Source: an uncultured archaeon
GTDB taxonomy: Archaea > Nanobdellota > Nanobdellia > Pacearchaeales > GW2011-AR1
DNA: 64,000 nucleotides
Assembly (NCBI GenBank): GCA_903866625.1
Contig: CAIPOI010000006.1
Location: forward strand, 1 to 64,000
Direction: 5' to 3'
In this document: one piece after another, positions 1-6,405 of the stretch
Layout: each line of letters opens with the position of its first letter
How positions within the stretch are numbered: the first letter of the stretch is position 1
The notes under the pieces: model-generated
Seen by the model: only the letters and a program-made list of their open reading frames with translations
Told to the model about the DNA's origin: nothing
The model's database searches: none
Position numbers and translations under genes: made by a program

Positions 1-507
1 GACATATCTTAGGGTTAATAATAAAACCGTAAAAATAAGCGTAATGGCATATAAAATACCTAGAAATAATTCTAAGCCCAAGTTAATCAAATTATCCGCA
101 GTCAATAGAAAGAAATTAGGATCTATCATATTTACTATTCCTGAAGACATGATTCCATTAATGTCGATAAATATAGAATAAATAAAATAAGACATCTGAA
201 CTAAAACAATCATAATTATTATGTTTCTAAACCATTCTTTTGCCTTTTCTCTTTTTACTACATCATAACCCGAGATAATAAAATTAAAACCAGTATAAAG
301 TAAAAGCAGACCATAAAACATAGATAGAATGTAGATTATTATTGCCCAAATCGATCCAAAAGCCGATAAATCAATCTGTTGAGTGAGCAAGGATTTAGTA
401 AAGCTAAGTAATGGTTGAATCGGAGCATTAATTATTCCAATAAAGAAATCATAAAGCTTTTGAGGGATACATGTCGCTAGATTCAATAGACCACAATCAT
501 CAGTCAT
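1..507 (-). CDS. Partial VirB6/TrbL-like polytopic membrane protein
   Basis: The frame is open from an ATG at its right end to the window edge, so only the first 169 codons are seen. It is not in the ORF track. A GGAGG sits just before the ATG, and the ATG overlaps the stop of the upstream gene (ATGA), so the two are translationally coupled. The product is hydrophobic with about three membrane spans. It contains GFNFIISGYDVVKREKAKEW, which matches in layout the pilin two genes upstream (ITSGNDPGKREQAKN). A pilin-like repeat inside a larger membrane protein fits a VirB6/TrbL-type channel component. The exact family is inferred. Confidence 0.6.
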   Translation of the reverse strand, partial: MTDDCGLLNLATCIPQKLYDFFIGIINAPIQPLLSFTKSLLTQQIDLSAFGSIWAIIIYILSMFYGLLLLYTGFNFIISGYDVVKREKAKEWFRNIIIMIVLVQMSYFIYSIFIDINGIMSSGIVNMIDPNFFLLTADNLINLGLELFLGILYAITLIFTVLLLTLRYV

Positions 508-1883
508 ATTAAACCTCCAAAATATTTTCTAAGCACGGCATATATTGCGTAATTCAAGAATCCAAATATGGATAAGTTGTAGACTAAACCAAAATTATCT
601 TTTTCTTGAACGTAAATTGCTCTTTCGGCATTTGAAGTTCCATTGACCGCAATTATTTTATTTTCTAGATCTTTAGCAATAAGTGTTGTATTACCTTTGA
701 TAATCTTGCTTTGATTTCCGTAAGTAAGATTAACTGATATATTTTGTGGGTAAACTGAAACTAAGATGGTTTCATTTGCAAAATACCTTATCTTATCTGT
801 TTCTACTCTAAGATCTGAAACTTTCTGCTCTGCATTACAACTTTTATTAATATAATTGAAGAAGTCAAAAGCTTCCAAACTGCAATTATTATAATTTTTT
901 ACTATAAGCTCATTACCTTGCTTAAACAAATTGCTTATCTGTTCATTTTTGTAGTCATCTGCTCTTAATGTTAGAACATAATAAGGTCCTTTCGAGTAAT
1001 TTATTGAATACGTAAACTTATCATAGCGATATTGTGAATTTTCAAAACTTGCTTTGACAGAATCGCTAAAATTGAGATTAAAATCTATGCTTCCAGAATA
1101 GCTTGATATAGTTTTTATCTCAGCATAAAGAGTATTGTTATATAATTTTACATTAATAGAATCTGTTGCCTGAATATTATCTTGTTGAACTTCGTTATAA
1201 CTAGACGAACATCTGTAGCTATACTTAACGCAAACTCCGTTACTTCTTCTTGAACAATATCTTTGCCAACCATAATGTGCAACAGAGTAGGAAATCTGAA
1301 CATTAAATACTGAAGTTATAACAGAATTTTGATTTACATTTATGTTTACTAGTTTTCCACTACTTTGATAGAGATTATTTACATAAACTTTATTCTCAGA
1401 GATATTTTTAGTAAGCGTATAAATTCTCTGGCAATCTCCGCCGTTTGTATTTGGATAGCCCGAACTATAATAGTTTGAAGGCAGAGTATATCTCACATTA
1501 AAACCAGTTAGGACTTGAGTTTTATTTGGAACGTAAAGAGTATTATTATATAAAGTAGAAGGCATAACTGCAAAAATGCTTGCCCAAACATCTTTTACAA
1601 ATATTCCTTGTTGCTTACTTACTCCTGTTGGTGCATCAGAAATTACCAAATTCATATTTCTATTGAATACATACTGATGATTAGGAAAGAATTTATCTTG
1701 ATAATCTAGATTAGAGATAAGTAAATCTTTATCAGAATCATTTAAGGTTGTATTCAATATTTGTAAACAAGTGTTATAATTGGCTTGTGAAATCTGAGAA
1801 CAACTCGCAGAATAAATGAAAGGGATTTGCACAGCTACTAAAAGTAAAAGTGCAAAGAGCCCAATCAAGTTATTCTTTTTCAT
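504..1883 (-). CDS. Exported protein of a T4SS-like cluster, unknown function
   Basis: This 459-residue protein starts with a signal peptide (MKKNNLIGLFALLLLVAVQ) followed by a large Asn/Tyr/Ser-rich outside region with many N-x-S/T sites and paired cysteines, including a cluster near residues 210-230 (RYCSRRSNGVCVKYSYRCS). The C-terminus (residues 440-455) is hydrophobic and may be a membrane anchor or a buried strand. It lies one base after the pilin gene and overlaps the next membrane protein by four bases, so it belongs to the same operon. I do not recognise the family. A surface or pilus-associated role follows only from context. Confidence 0.7.
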   Translation of the reverse strand: MKKNNLIGLFALLLLVAVQIPFIYSASCSQISQANYNTCLQILNTTLNDSDKDLLISNLDYQDKFFPNHQYVFNRNMNLVISDAPTGVSKQQGIFVKDVWASIFAVMPSTLYNNTLYVPNKTQVLTGFNVRYTLPSNYYSSGYPNTNGGDCQRIYTLTKNISENKVYVNNLYQSSGKLVNINVNQNSVITSVFNVQISYSVAHYGWQRYCSRRSNGVCVKYSYRCSSSYNEVQQDNIQATDSINVKLYNNTLYAEIKTISSYSGSIDFNLNFSDSVKASFENSQYRYDKFTYSINYSKGPYYVLTLRADDYKNEQISNLFKQGNELIVKNYNNCSLEAFDFFNYINKSCNAEQKVSDLRVETDKIRYFANETILVSVYPQNISVNLTYGNQSKIIKGNTTLIAKDLENKIIAVNGTSNAERAIYVQEKDNFGLVYNLSIFGFLNYAIYAVLRKYFGGLI

Positions 1884-1884
1884 G

Positions 1885-2226
1885 CTAGCTTCCTACTATG
1901 AAGTTTACTATCAAAGGTGCTAGCCAGATGACAATCAAGCCGATAACGACGTACATTGCCATATTCTTTGCTTGTTCACGCTTTCCAGGATCATTTCCAG
2001 ACGTAATGTAAGTAATACCTGCAAAAAGTAAAACAACAACTGCTATAGCAGAAGCAAAGTATTTTACCATATTGTAGATCTTCATTACTGGAGAAAGCAT
2101 ACTGTCAAACGTGGCTTTATCTGATGCAGAAATCGACTGGTTAAAGTCTAAAGCTACAACAAATTGTAGAGCAAACATTGCAACAAACAAGACAAGTCCT
2201 ATGATAGCATAGTATTTTTTATCCAT
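1885..2226 (-). CDS. VirB2/TrbC-like type IV secretion pilin
   Basis: This 113-residue protein has an N-terminal hydrophobic segment that looks like a long pilin signal, then two further spans (about residues 55-75 and 88-108). They are joined by a short polar turn, YITSGNDPGKREQAKN. Two hydrophobic helices around an 'SGN/D..KREQAK' turn are typical of the T4SS_pilin/TrbC-VirB2 family found in CPR bacteria and DPANN archaea. It would be the membrane pool of subunits for a conjugation-like pilus. It follows a small zinc-ribbon gene (8-base overlap) and precedes the exported protein. Confidence 0.75.
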   Translation of the reverse strand: MDKKYYAIIGLVLFVAMFALQFVVALDFNQSISASDKATFDSMLSPVMKIYNMVKYFASAIAVVVLLFAGITYITSGNDPGKREQAKNMAMYVVIGLIVIWLAPLIVNFIVGS

Positions 2227-2410
2227 TTTTATACCTCCTGTTCAATTTATTTTTCTCTAAAGAAAATTCGTTTTCCTTTAGAGCCTCAAGAAACCTCTTA
2301 ATTTCCCTTTCCCATTTTTTACCATACTTGTATTTGAAAAATCCGATACAAGAATGACAAACTTCTTCGTTCTCTTCTATTTCCTTTTTGCATATTTTGC
2401 AATTTTTCAT
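2219..2410 (-). CDS. Small zinc-ribbon protein
   Basis: This 63-residue protein starts with CKICKKEIEENEEVCHSC, two CxxC knuckles that should bind one zinc ion. A basic and acidic helical tail follows. It is the first gene of the minus-strand pilin operon and overlaps the pilin gene by eight bases. Such short zinc ribbons often bind nucleic acid or protein partners, and a regulatory role for the operon is possible but not shown. Confidence in the gene is fair because of the overlap and the intact metal site. Confidence 0.6.
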   Translation of the reverse strand: MKNCKICKKEIEENEEVCHSCIGFFKYKYGKKWEREIKRFLEALKENEFSLEKNKLNRRYKNG

Positions 2411-2456
2411 AAGTGCCTTGTGTCTGTGTTTCTTTTATATGGACTGGTGAAAAAAA

Positions 2457-2476
2457 TGATATCATTTTTGATATCA
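2457..2476. promoter_or_regulatory. Tandem 8-bp palindromes, candidate operator
   Basis: TGATATCA occurs twice, separated by four T bases, in the gap between the minus-strand pilin operon and the plus-strand methyltransferase. The two centres are 12 bp apart. The spot lies close to the likely TATA region of both divergent units. The small ribbon-helix-helix-like protein encoded after the methyltransferase is a natural candidate to bind it, which is inference. GATATC could alternatively be a methylation target. Confidence 0.45.
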
Positions 2477-2522
2477 AAAAATTCACTAGGCAATATTTAA
2501 CGATTTTAAACTAGTCTTTTTT

Positions 2523-3404
2523 ATGCAAGTCAATAAAATTTACCAAGGAGATTCATTAGAATTACTAAAGAAGATAGAAGATAAGACCATAGACTGCGTT
2601 GTAACTTCTCCGCCCTATTATAATGTCCGAGACTATGGTGTTAAAGAACAAATAGGTAGAGAACAATCTGTAGAAGAATATATTTCTAAAATAGTAAACA
2701 TAATGAGAGAATGCAAAAGGATTCTAAGAGATGACGGCACGATATTTCTTAATCTAGGAGATTCATATTTCGGAGATGAAATAAAAGATAAACCAGATTG
2801 GGTTAAAGCTAAGCAAAAATTATTGGTTCATTATAGGATAGCTATAAGGTGTCAAGAAGAATTAGGTTTGATTTTAAGAAATGATATTCATTGGATCAAA
2901 CAAATAGTTAATTATCAAACTGAAGAGAGTTATGGCTCTAGTGTTCCTTGCCCCGTTCAAGACCGCTTGGGTTTGAATTCTGAGGCGATATTCTTCTTTA
3001 CTAAAAGTACAAACTACTATTTTAATTTAGATTCAATAAGAATGCCCTACAAAGAAAGCACTATTAAAAAATCAAAAGTTAATCGCAAATATTCTAGAGA
3101 AAGCCCATATAAGGGGCAATTTATGAGTACTAATCTGAATCCATTAGGTAAGAATCCTGGAGACTGCATTATGTTTCCTTTAGAAAGAGCAAGAGAAAAA
3201 CATATTGCAATGTTTCCTTCTATAATCCCTGAATTTTGTATTAAATGTGGTTGTCCTGAGAGGGGTATTGTTTTAGATCCATTTATGGGTTCTGGAACTA
3301 CCGCCTTAGTTGCTAAGAGGTTGGGTAGAAGCTTTGTTGGGCTTGAATTAAATGCGGAGTATGTTCAACTTGCAAATAAACGCCTGCAACAATTAAAGAA
3401 ATGA
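2523..3404 (+). CDS. Beta-class DNA methyltransferase (N4-cytosine or N6-adenine)
   Basis: The catalytic motif IV, TSPPY, is at residues 28-32. The SAM-binding motif I, DPFMGSGTT, is near the C-terminus (about 252-260), followed by FVGLELN. This motif order defines the beta class. TSPPY is most common in N4-cytosine enzymes, but N6-adenine is possible. The length of 293 residues is normal. No restriction endonuclease is recognisable beside it, so it looks like an orphan or element-borne methyltransferase. It overlaps the next gene by four bases (ATGA) and diverges from the pilin operon. A start close to a TATA-like ATATTTAAC suggests a near-leaderless message. Confidence 0.9.
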   Translation: MQVNKIYQGDSLELLKKIEDKTIDCVVTSPPYYNVRDYGVKEQIGREQSVEEYISKIVNIMRECKRILRDDGTIFLNLGDSYFGDEIKDKPDWVKAKQKLLVHYRIAIRCQEELGLILRNDIHWIKQIVNYQTEESYGSSVPCPVQDRLGLNSEAIFFFTKSTNYYFNLDSIRMPYKESTIKKSKVNRKYSRESPYKGQFMSTNLNPLGKNPGDCIMFPLERAREKHIAMFPSIIPEFCIKCGCPERGIVLDPFMGSGTTALVAKRLGRSFVGLELNAEYVQLANKRLQQLKK

Positions 3405-3589
3405 AAAAGAATTCTCAATTACACCTCCATCTTGAAACAGAACTGTTTGAAAGGCTGAAAAGAGAATCTGAACAAAATTTTTTGACGGTTGCAGAATGGT
3501 GCAGAGTTAAACTAAGAAATGGTGATTACCTAAAAGAAATGTTATTGGTCTTAAAGAATATAGAAAGAAAAGTCTATTCTAAAGAGTAG
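3401..3589 (+). CDS. Small ribbon-helix-helix-like protein
   Basis: This 62-residue basic protein begins with a short strand of alternating residues (QLHLHLETELFERLKRES) followed by two helices, the layout of CopG/Arc-type DNA-binding proteins or small mobilisation accessory proteins. It overlaps the methyltransferase stop by four bases and must be co-translated with it. It may repress the divergent promoters through the TGATATCA pair upstream. The fold call rests on pattern only. Confidence 0.55.
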   Translation: MKKNSQLHLHLETELFERLKRESEQNFLTVAEWCRVKLRNGDYLKEMLLVLKNIERKVYSKE

Positions 3590-3660
3590 AGGTCTTTTTA
3601 AACGATTATTGCTATTGACAATTAGTTATTTAGATCATAATAAGATAATAAATAGATACA

Positions 3661-3764
3661 ACCTGACGCTCTAAAGGATGCTGAATTACCTTGATGACGG
3701 TTTGGGCGTACTACAATCTTGTTAAAAACAAGAGCGTTGGAATACCCAACGCACCAAAAGGTGC
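3661..3764. ncRNA. Candidate structured RNA, three hairpins and a long-range helix
   Basis: This gap holds an unusual density of self-complementary segments. ACGCTCT (3666-3672) pairs with AGAGCGT (3731-3737). CTTGTT/AACAAG (3718-3732) forms a hairpin with a 3-base loop. GCGTTGG/CCAACGC (3734-3752) forms a 7-bp hairpin. GCACC-AAAA-GGTGC (3751-3764) forms another. Some of these exclude each other, as in a switch. A CTGA...TGATGA pair (3680-3697) resembles an internal D'/C' kink-loop, but full C/D boxes are missing. Strand is uncertain: it could be a plus-strand RNA after the methyltransferase operon or a minus-strand tail of the tRNA-Asp transcript. Confidence 0.4.
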
Positions 3765-3776
3765 AGAAATGTTAAA

Positions 3777-3848
3777 CGCCCCAACCGAGAATTGAACTCG
3801 GGTTTCATCCGTGACAGGGATGCGTACTAGCCACTATACGATTAGGGC
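3777..3848 (-). tRNA. tRNA-Asp (anticodon GTC)
   Basis: Read on the minus strand, acceptor GCCCTAA pairs with TTGGGGC (one G-U) and the discriminator is G. The anticodon loop is CTGTCAC, giving GTC. The T-loop is TTCAATT within a CCGAG/CTCGG stem. The length is 72 bases, with no encoded CCA and no visible intron. It lies between the methyltransferase/pilin region and the cluster of small membrane proteins. tRNA genes are common insertion points for elements, but no duplicated 3' end was found inside the window. Confidence 0.95.
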
Positions 3849-3874
3849 ATAAGTTTTGTTAACTTTCGTGAGTG

Positions 3875-3894
3875 TTAATATCCTAAGATATTAA
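3875..3894. promoter_or_regulatory. Perfect 8-bp inverted repeat upstream of tRNA-Asp
   Basis: TTAATATC-CTAA-GATATTAA is a perfect 8+4+8 inverted repeat about 27-46 bases before the tRNA-Asp 5' end, where the tRNA promoter TATA box should lie. It contains GATAT, as does the TGATATCA pair at 2457-2476. It may be an operator or part of the promoter. A hairpin in a transcript from the opposite direction is also possible. Confidence 0.35.
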
Positions 3895-3979
3895 ACTAAC
3901 AAACCTTAGCAAGATAATATTTATTTTTGGGTTTTTAAAGTTTTTCTTATCTTCAAGGATCGAATAGAATTAAGTCTGA

Positions 3980-4201
3980 TTATCCAAAGAGTATAATTAA
4001 AAGGACAACAAGAATAATAAAGATAAAAAGAAATCCAAGAGACCACCAAGCAACCTTCCAAAGTTTCTCTACTTGCTCTTTTGCCTTTGCTTTCCTTTGG
4101 AGGAGTTCTTCTTTACTAAGGTTCTTCTCTTCTAACTTATTCAATCTACTTATAACTATTAGGAATAGGATTAAAATAAGCCAGAAGTAAAAGTCTTCCA
4201 T
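3980..4201 (-). CDS. Small membrane protein with a coiled segment
   Basis: This 73-residue protein has a membrane span near the N-terminus (residues 5-20), a charged helical middle containing LSKEELLQRKAKAKEQ, and a second span (about 52-72). A TATA-like ATTTATATAC about 25 bases before the ATG suggests a leaderless message. The LSxxELLQR stretch is repeated in the 37-residue gene nearby, so the two look related. Function unknown. Two-helix hairpin proteins of this size occur in toxin, holin-like and scaffold families, but nothing here decides. Confidence 0.6.
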   Translation of the reverse strand: MEDFYFWLILILFLIVISRLNKLEEKNLSKEELLQRKAKAKEQVEKLWKVAWWSLGFLFIFIILVVLLIILFG

Positions 4202-4285
4202 TATTAAAATGAGATGGTGAAGTATATAAATATTATTAATACTATTCTTTCTTCAAAGAGAATTAGTTTTTGTTTTTAGAGGTAA

Positions 4286-4399
4286 TTAACTAGAACCAAT
4301 CAGTATTCCAAATAAAATAACCCAGAATAAGACCCAACCAAGCCTCTTATAGATCCTTTGTAATAATTCTCTCTCACTAAGTTGTTCGGTTTTAGTCAT
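4286..4399 (-). CDS. Tiny single-span membrane protein (37 aa)
   Basis: This ORF is below the length limit of the track. It reads MTKTEQLSERELLQRIYKRL and then a hydrophobic helix to the stop. The LSERELLQR segment matches LSKEELLQR of the protein at 3980-4201. It starts seven bases after the stop of the membrane gene upstream, so it is probably the last gene of the operon running from 5184 to 4286. Function unknown. Support comes from the related neighbour and the tight spacing. Confidence 0.5.
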   Translation of the reverse strand: MTKTEQLSERELLQRIYKRLGWVLFWVILFGILIGSS

Positions 4400-4406
4400 G
4401 TTCTAA

Positions 4407-4607
4407 TTAGCTCAATCTCCCATTATCAAAGTTTAGTTCAAATATTCTCTGCTCGAGTAGTCTCAATCCTACCGTAAAACAGATTCCAAATAACAGAAAT
4501 AACAAACCATCGCTACTATCCTTGTTTACCCAAATCCAAGCAGATCCAAGTAGCGTTGCAACAGAAGTAGTAAGCTGACTTATTTTGAATATTGTAGCAT
4601 CCAACAT
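4407..4607 (-). CDS. Small two-span membrane protein
   Basis: This 66-residue protein has one hydrophobic segment near residues 13-28 and another near 34-50, then a short polar tail. It starts one base after the stop of the nuclease-like gene, which indicates one operon. I do not recognise a family. Its pairing with a possible nuclease and with more tiny membrane proteins is the only clue to its role. Confidence 0.55.
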   Translation of the reverse strand: MLDATIFKISQLTTSVATLLGSAWIWVNKDSSDGLLFLLFGICFTVGLRLLEQRIFELNFDNGRLS

Positions 4608-4608
4608 A

Positions 4609-5184
4609 TCAAAATCTAAAATCAGGCATTTTTATTTCTGGAAGCTTAATCTCAGGCATTTTGAACCCGCCAAATAAACCTCCATCACCATGATCATCTC
4701 CACCATCATCATCTTCTGTTGGTCTTCTATTCTCCCCACCATTCCTATCTTTAATTTCAATTATTCGGACTACCTTTTCATTTCCACCCATTATATCTCC
4801 ATCGCTTTGGAAGTCCTTAATTTCATGTTTAAAAAGGGTAACGTGTTGTCTAGAGTTTTCTCCAACAAAGACTACAATAACATAATCAAAATTTCTTAAA
4901 TGTCGTTTAATCTGAGTTGTTTTTCTATCAACTTCTGGCTGATGTTTTAAGTTCATTCCTACTTCTATACCTACTCCATCAACTTGGATATCAATATTAC
5001 TCTCTCCTCTTTCTCTCAGTATCTTTCGTTCTTCTTTTATCTGTCCCCTATCTTGAAGATCTAGAAGATATTCATATAAAGCCTTTTGATAATCTTTCTC
5101 ATTAGAATAATGCTCGGGTTTCCATTTATTTATTAAATCAAGTAGACCTTCAAAGAGATTCTGTGTATCGTTTCCGAACATCAT
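4609..5184 (-). CDS. Nuclease-like protein with Pro-Glu-Ile-Lys repeat tail
   Basis: Residues 1-130 resemble a small alpha/beta nuclease-like domain. ESNIDIQVDGVGIEVGMNLK has an acidic residue on one strand followed by a GxxIEV strand, as in PD-(D/E)xK folds, but the usual E-x-K is E-V-G here, so catalysis is doubtful. An acidic Gly/Asp linker (about 150-170) follows, then a tail with near-repeats KMPEIKLPEIKMPDF. It heads an operon with two tiny membrane proteins. The start has two adjacent Met codons. It may tie a DNA- or protein-binding domain to the membrane partners, which is inference. Confidence 0.6.
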   Translation of the reverse strand: MMFGNDTQNLFEGLLDLINKWKPEHYSNEKDYQKALYEYLLDLQDRGQIKEERKILRERGESNIDIQVDGVGIEVGMNLKHQPEVDRKTTQIKRHLRNFDYVIVVFVGENSRQHVTLFKHEIKDFQSDGDIMGGNEKVVRIIEIKDRNGGENRRPTEDDDGGDDHGDGGLFGGFKMPEIKLPEIKMPDFRF

Positions 5185-5233
5185 GAGTGTAAGTGACTTT
5201 TGGGCTTTAAATATTTTCTTGATTTAGAGTTAT

Positions 5234-5428
5234 CTAACTTGGAGATTTATTAAATGTCTTCTTCAAAATAAAAGTGATAACTGCTCCTATAAAACCAACA
5301 ACTACACTCCACTCAACAGAGAATTTAAATCCGATTATTAATATAACTAAAATAAGTAAAAAGACAATGCCTTCAAGCCCCAACTCATCAAATAAACTAC
5401 TCATCTTCAAACTCATCATCTTCTTCAT
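5234..5428 (-). CDS. Small two-span membrane protein
   Basis: The protein is up to 64 residues with two hydrophobic segments, GIVFLLILVILIIGF and WSVVVGFIGAVITFI, and a basic tail. The track start at 5428 lies inside the upstream acidic gene. The later ATG at 5404 (MSSLFDELG) sits on that gene's stop as ATGAGTAG, a typical coupled start, so the true protein may be 56 residues. Function unknown. It forms a two-gene unit with the acidic protein. Confidence 0.5.
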   Translation of the reverse strand: MKKMMSLKMSSLFDELGLEGIVFLLILVILIIGFKFSVEWSVVVGFIGAVITFILKKTFNKSPS

Positions 5429-5528
5429 CTAAGTCTAACTCTCTTTCAAAATCTTCATCTTCTATATCTCTTAGACTATCTCTTTCTTGTTCTTCTTGTT
5501 CTTCTTTTACTTCTTGTTCCTTTGACAT
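5397..5528 (-). CDS. Small highly acidic protein (43 aa)
   Basis: This ORF is not in the track. It reads MSKEQEVKEEQEEQERDSLR and ends in an Asp/Glu-rich tail. It overlaps the start of the membrane protein downstream. Composition alone could arise by chance in a purine-rich stretch, but the start codon, the coupling to the next gene and the lack of another gene here support it. It would be soluble and disordered. Function unknown. Confidence 0.4.
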   Translation of the reverse strand: MSKEQEVKEEQEEQERDSLRDIEDEDFERELDLDEEDDEFEDE

Positions 5529-5593
5529 GGTTTAACCAGATTTTTTAGATAAAAATGAAAGCTCCTCGGGGTTTTTAAAGTTTTTTGTTGGGT

Positions 5594-6061
5594 TTAACAA
5601 AAGAACTCTCCAAGAAAATTCTCCCACCTTGTAAAGTTTCTGCTTAAATCATATCTCTGAAGAATTTTAAATTGAGATACTCCTACATTTCTATAAAATT
5701 CTGGAGTAGGAGCTGCATGATAATTGCAGGATCTTACCATTTTATCCTTAAACAAACCCAAAGAAATAAGACATCTTGAAGCTAAATCTAAACCCTCATG
5801 TTTACTAACTAAAGGAAAAATTTCTGTTTCACGAATATATTTTAGCACTATGCTTGCAACATCTACTTGTTCTTGTTCAGACGAAGCAAAACTTGCCTGC
5901 GAGAAAACTAACATTAATTGATTAAATGATGGAACAGTCCATAAAATACTTTCTGAAGTTTGAGCATAGAGTGCATCAAGAGTCTTAGCAGTTAATTTTT
6001 CATTTAGTGCAATAGCAAGATCTTTCTCAGGTATAGATGAAAATCCTGCTTGATCTCCCAT
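5594..6061 (-). CDS. Hypothetical protein
   Basis: This 155-residue soluble protein has no signal peptide or membrane span. The N-terminal two thirds look helical. The C-terminal part carries HAAPTPEFYRNVGVSQF, where the EFYRNVG stretch recalls NDPKFYRTTREG in the orphan at 43859-44350. The two may belong to one lineage-specific family. It is monocistronic and minus-strand. I do not recognise the family. Confidence 0.55.
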   Translation of the reverse strand: MGDQAGFSSIPEKDLAIALNEKLTAKTLDALYAQTSESILWTVPSFNQLMLVFSQASFASSEQEQVDVASIVLKYIRETEIFPLVSKHEGLDLASRCLISLGLFKDKMVRSCNYHAAPTPEFYRNVGVSQFKILQRYDLSRNFTRWENFLGEFFC

Positions 6062-6144
6062 AGAAAACTAATTACAAAAACACATTTAAAAGAATGATTA
6101 TACTCTAGAATAAGATATTTAAACAGTCAAATGCTTTTAGAATT

Positions 6145-6405
6145 ATGAAATTACTTAAGGCTAAAAGAGGCAGAAAATCCTTTAAAAAAGAGTTTAAGCG
6201 ACAGATAAAATATGCTATTGCGGCTGCAGTGGGCTTTCTTATTGCCTTTGCTTGGAGAAACTCTATTTATAATGCTACTGAACAAATAATAGAGAAGTTT
6301 ACAGAATCTTCTAAACATATTATATCCAACATTTCTGCTTCAATTATAATAACTATAATTGGCGTTCTGATAATAATTGTTAGTTCTAGGTTACTGAGAG
6401 ATTAG
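6145..6405 (+). CDS. Small membrane protein, DUF5654-like
   Basis: This 86-residue protein has a very basic N-terminus (KAKRGRKSFKKEFKRQ), a first span IAAAVGFLIAFAWRNSIY, and a second span near the C-terminus (IIITIIGVLIIIVSSRLL). A first helix ending in AFAWRNSI resembles the archaeal DUF5654 family, whose function is unknown. It is convergent with the next minus-strand gene; the two stops are adjacent with no gap. Confidence 0.6.
   Translation: MKLLKAKRGRKSFKKEFKRQIKYAIAAAVGFLIAFAWRNSIYNATEQIIEKFTESSKHIISNISASIIITIIGVLIIIVSSRLLRD

Noticed and set aside
3680-3697. CTGA...TGATGA looked like D'/C' boxes of a C/D guide RNA
   Set aside because: A good C box upstream and D box downstream are missing, so only a structured RNA candidate is reported.
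3777-3848. tRNA-Asp as an att site with a duplicated 3' end
   Set aside because: No copy of the tRNA 3' sequence was found by reading the rest of the window's left part; the claim is kept only as a possibility.
4690-5105. Plus-strand ORFs 4690-4899 and 4917-5105
   Set aside because: They lie opposite the nuclease-like gene, have biased hydrophobic composition and no start signals; shadows.
4609-5184. Calling the protein an active restriction nuclease
   Set aside because: The E-x-K lysine is replaced by glycine and the distance to the methyltransferase with a tRNA between argues against a simple R-M pair.
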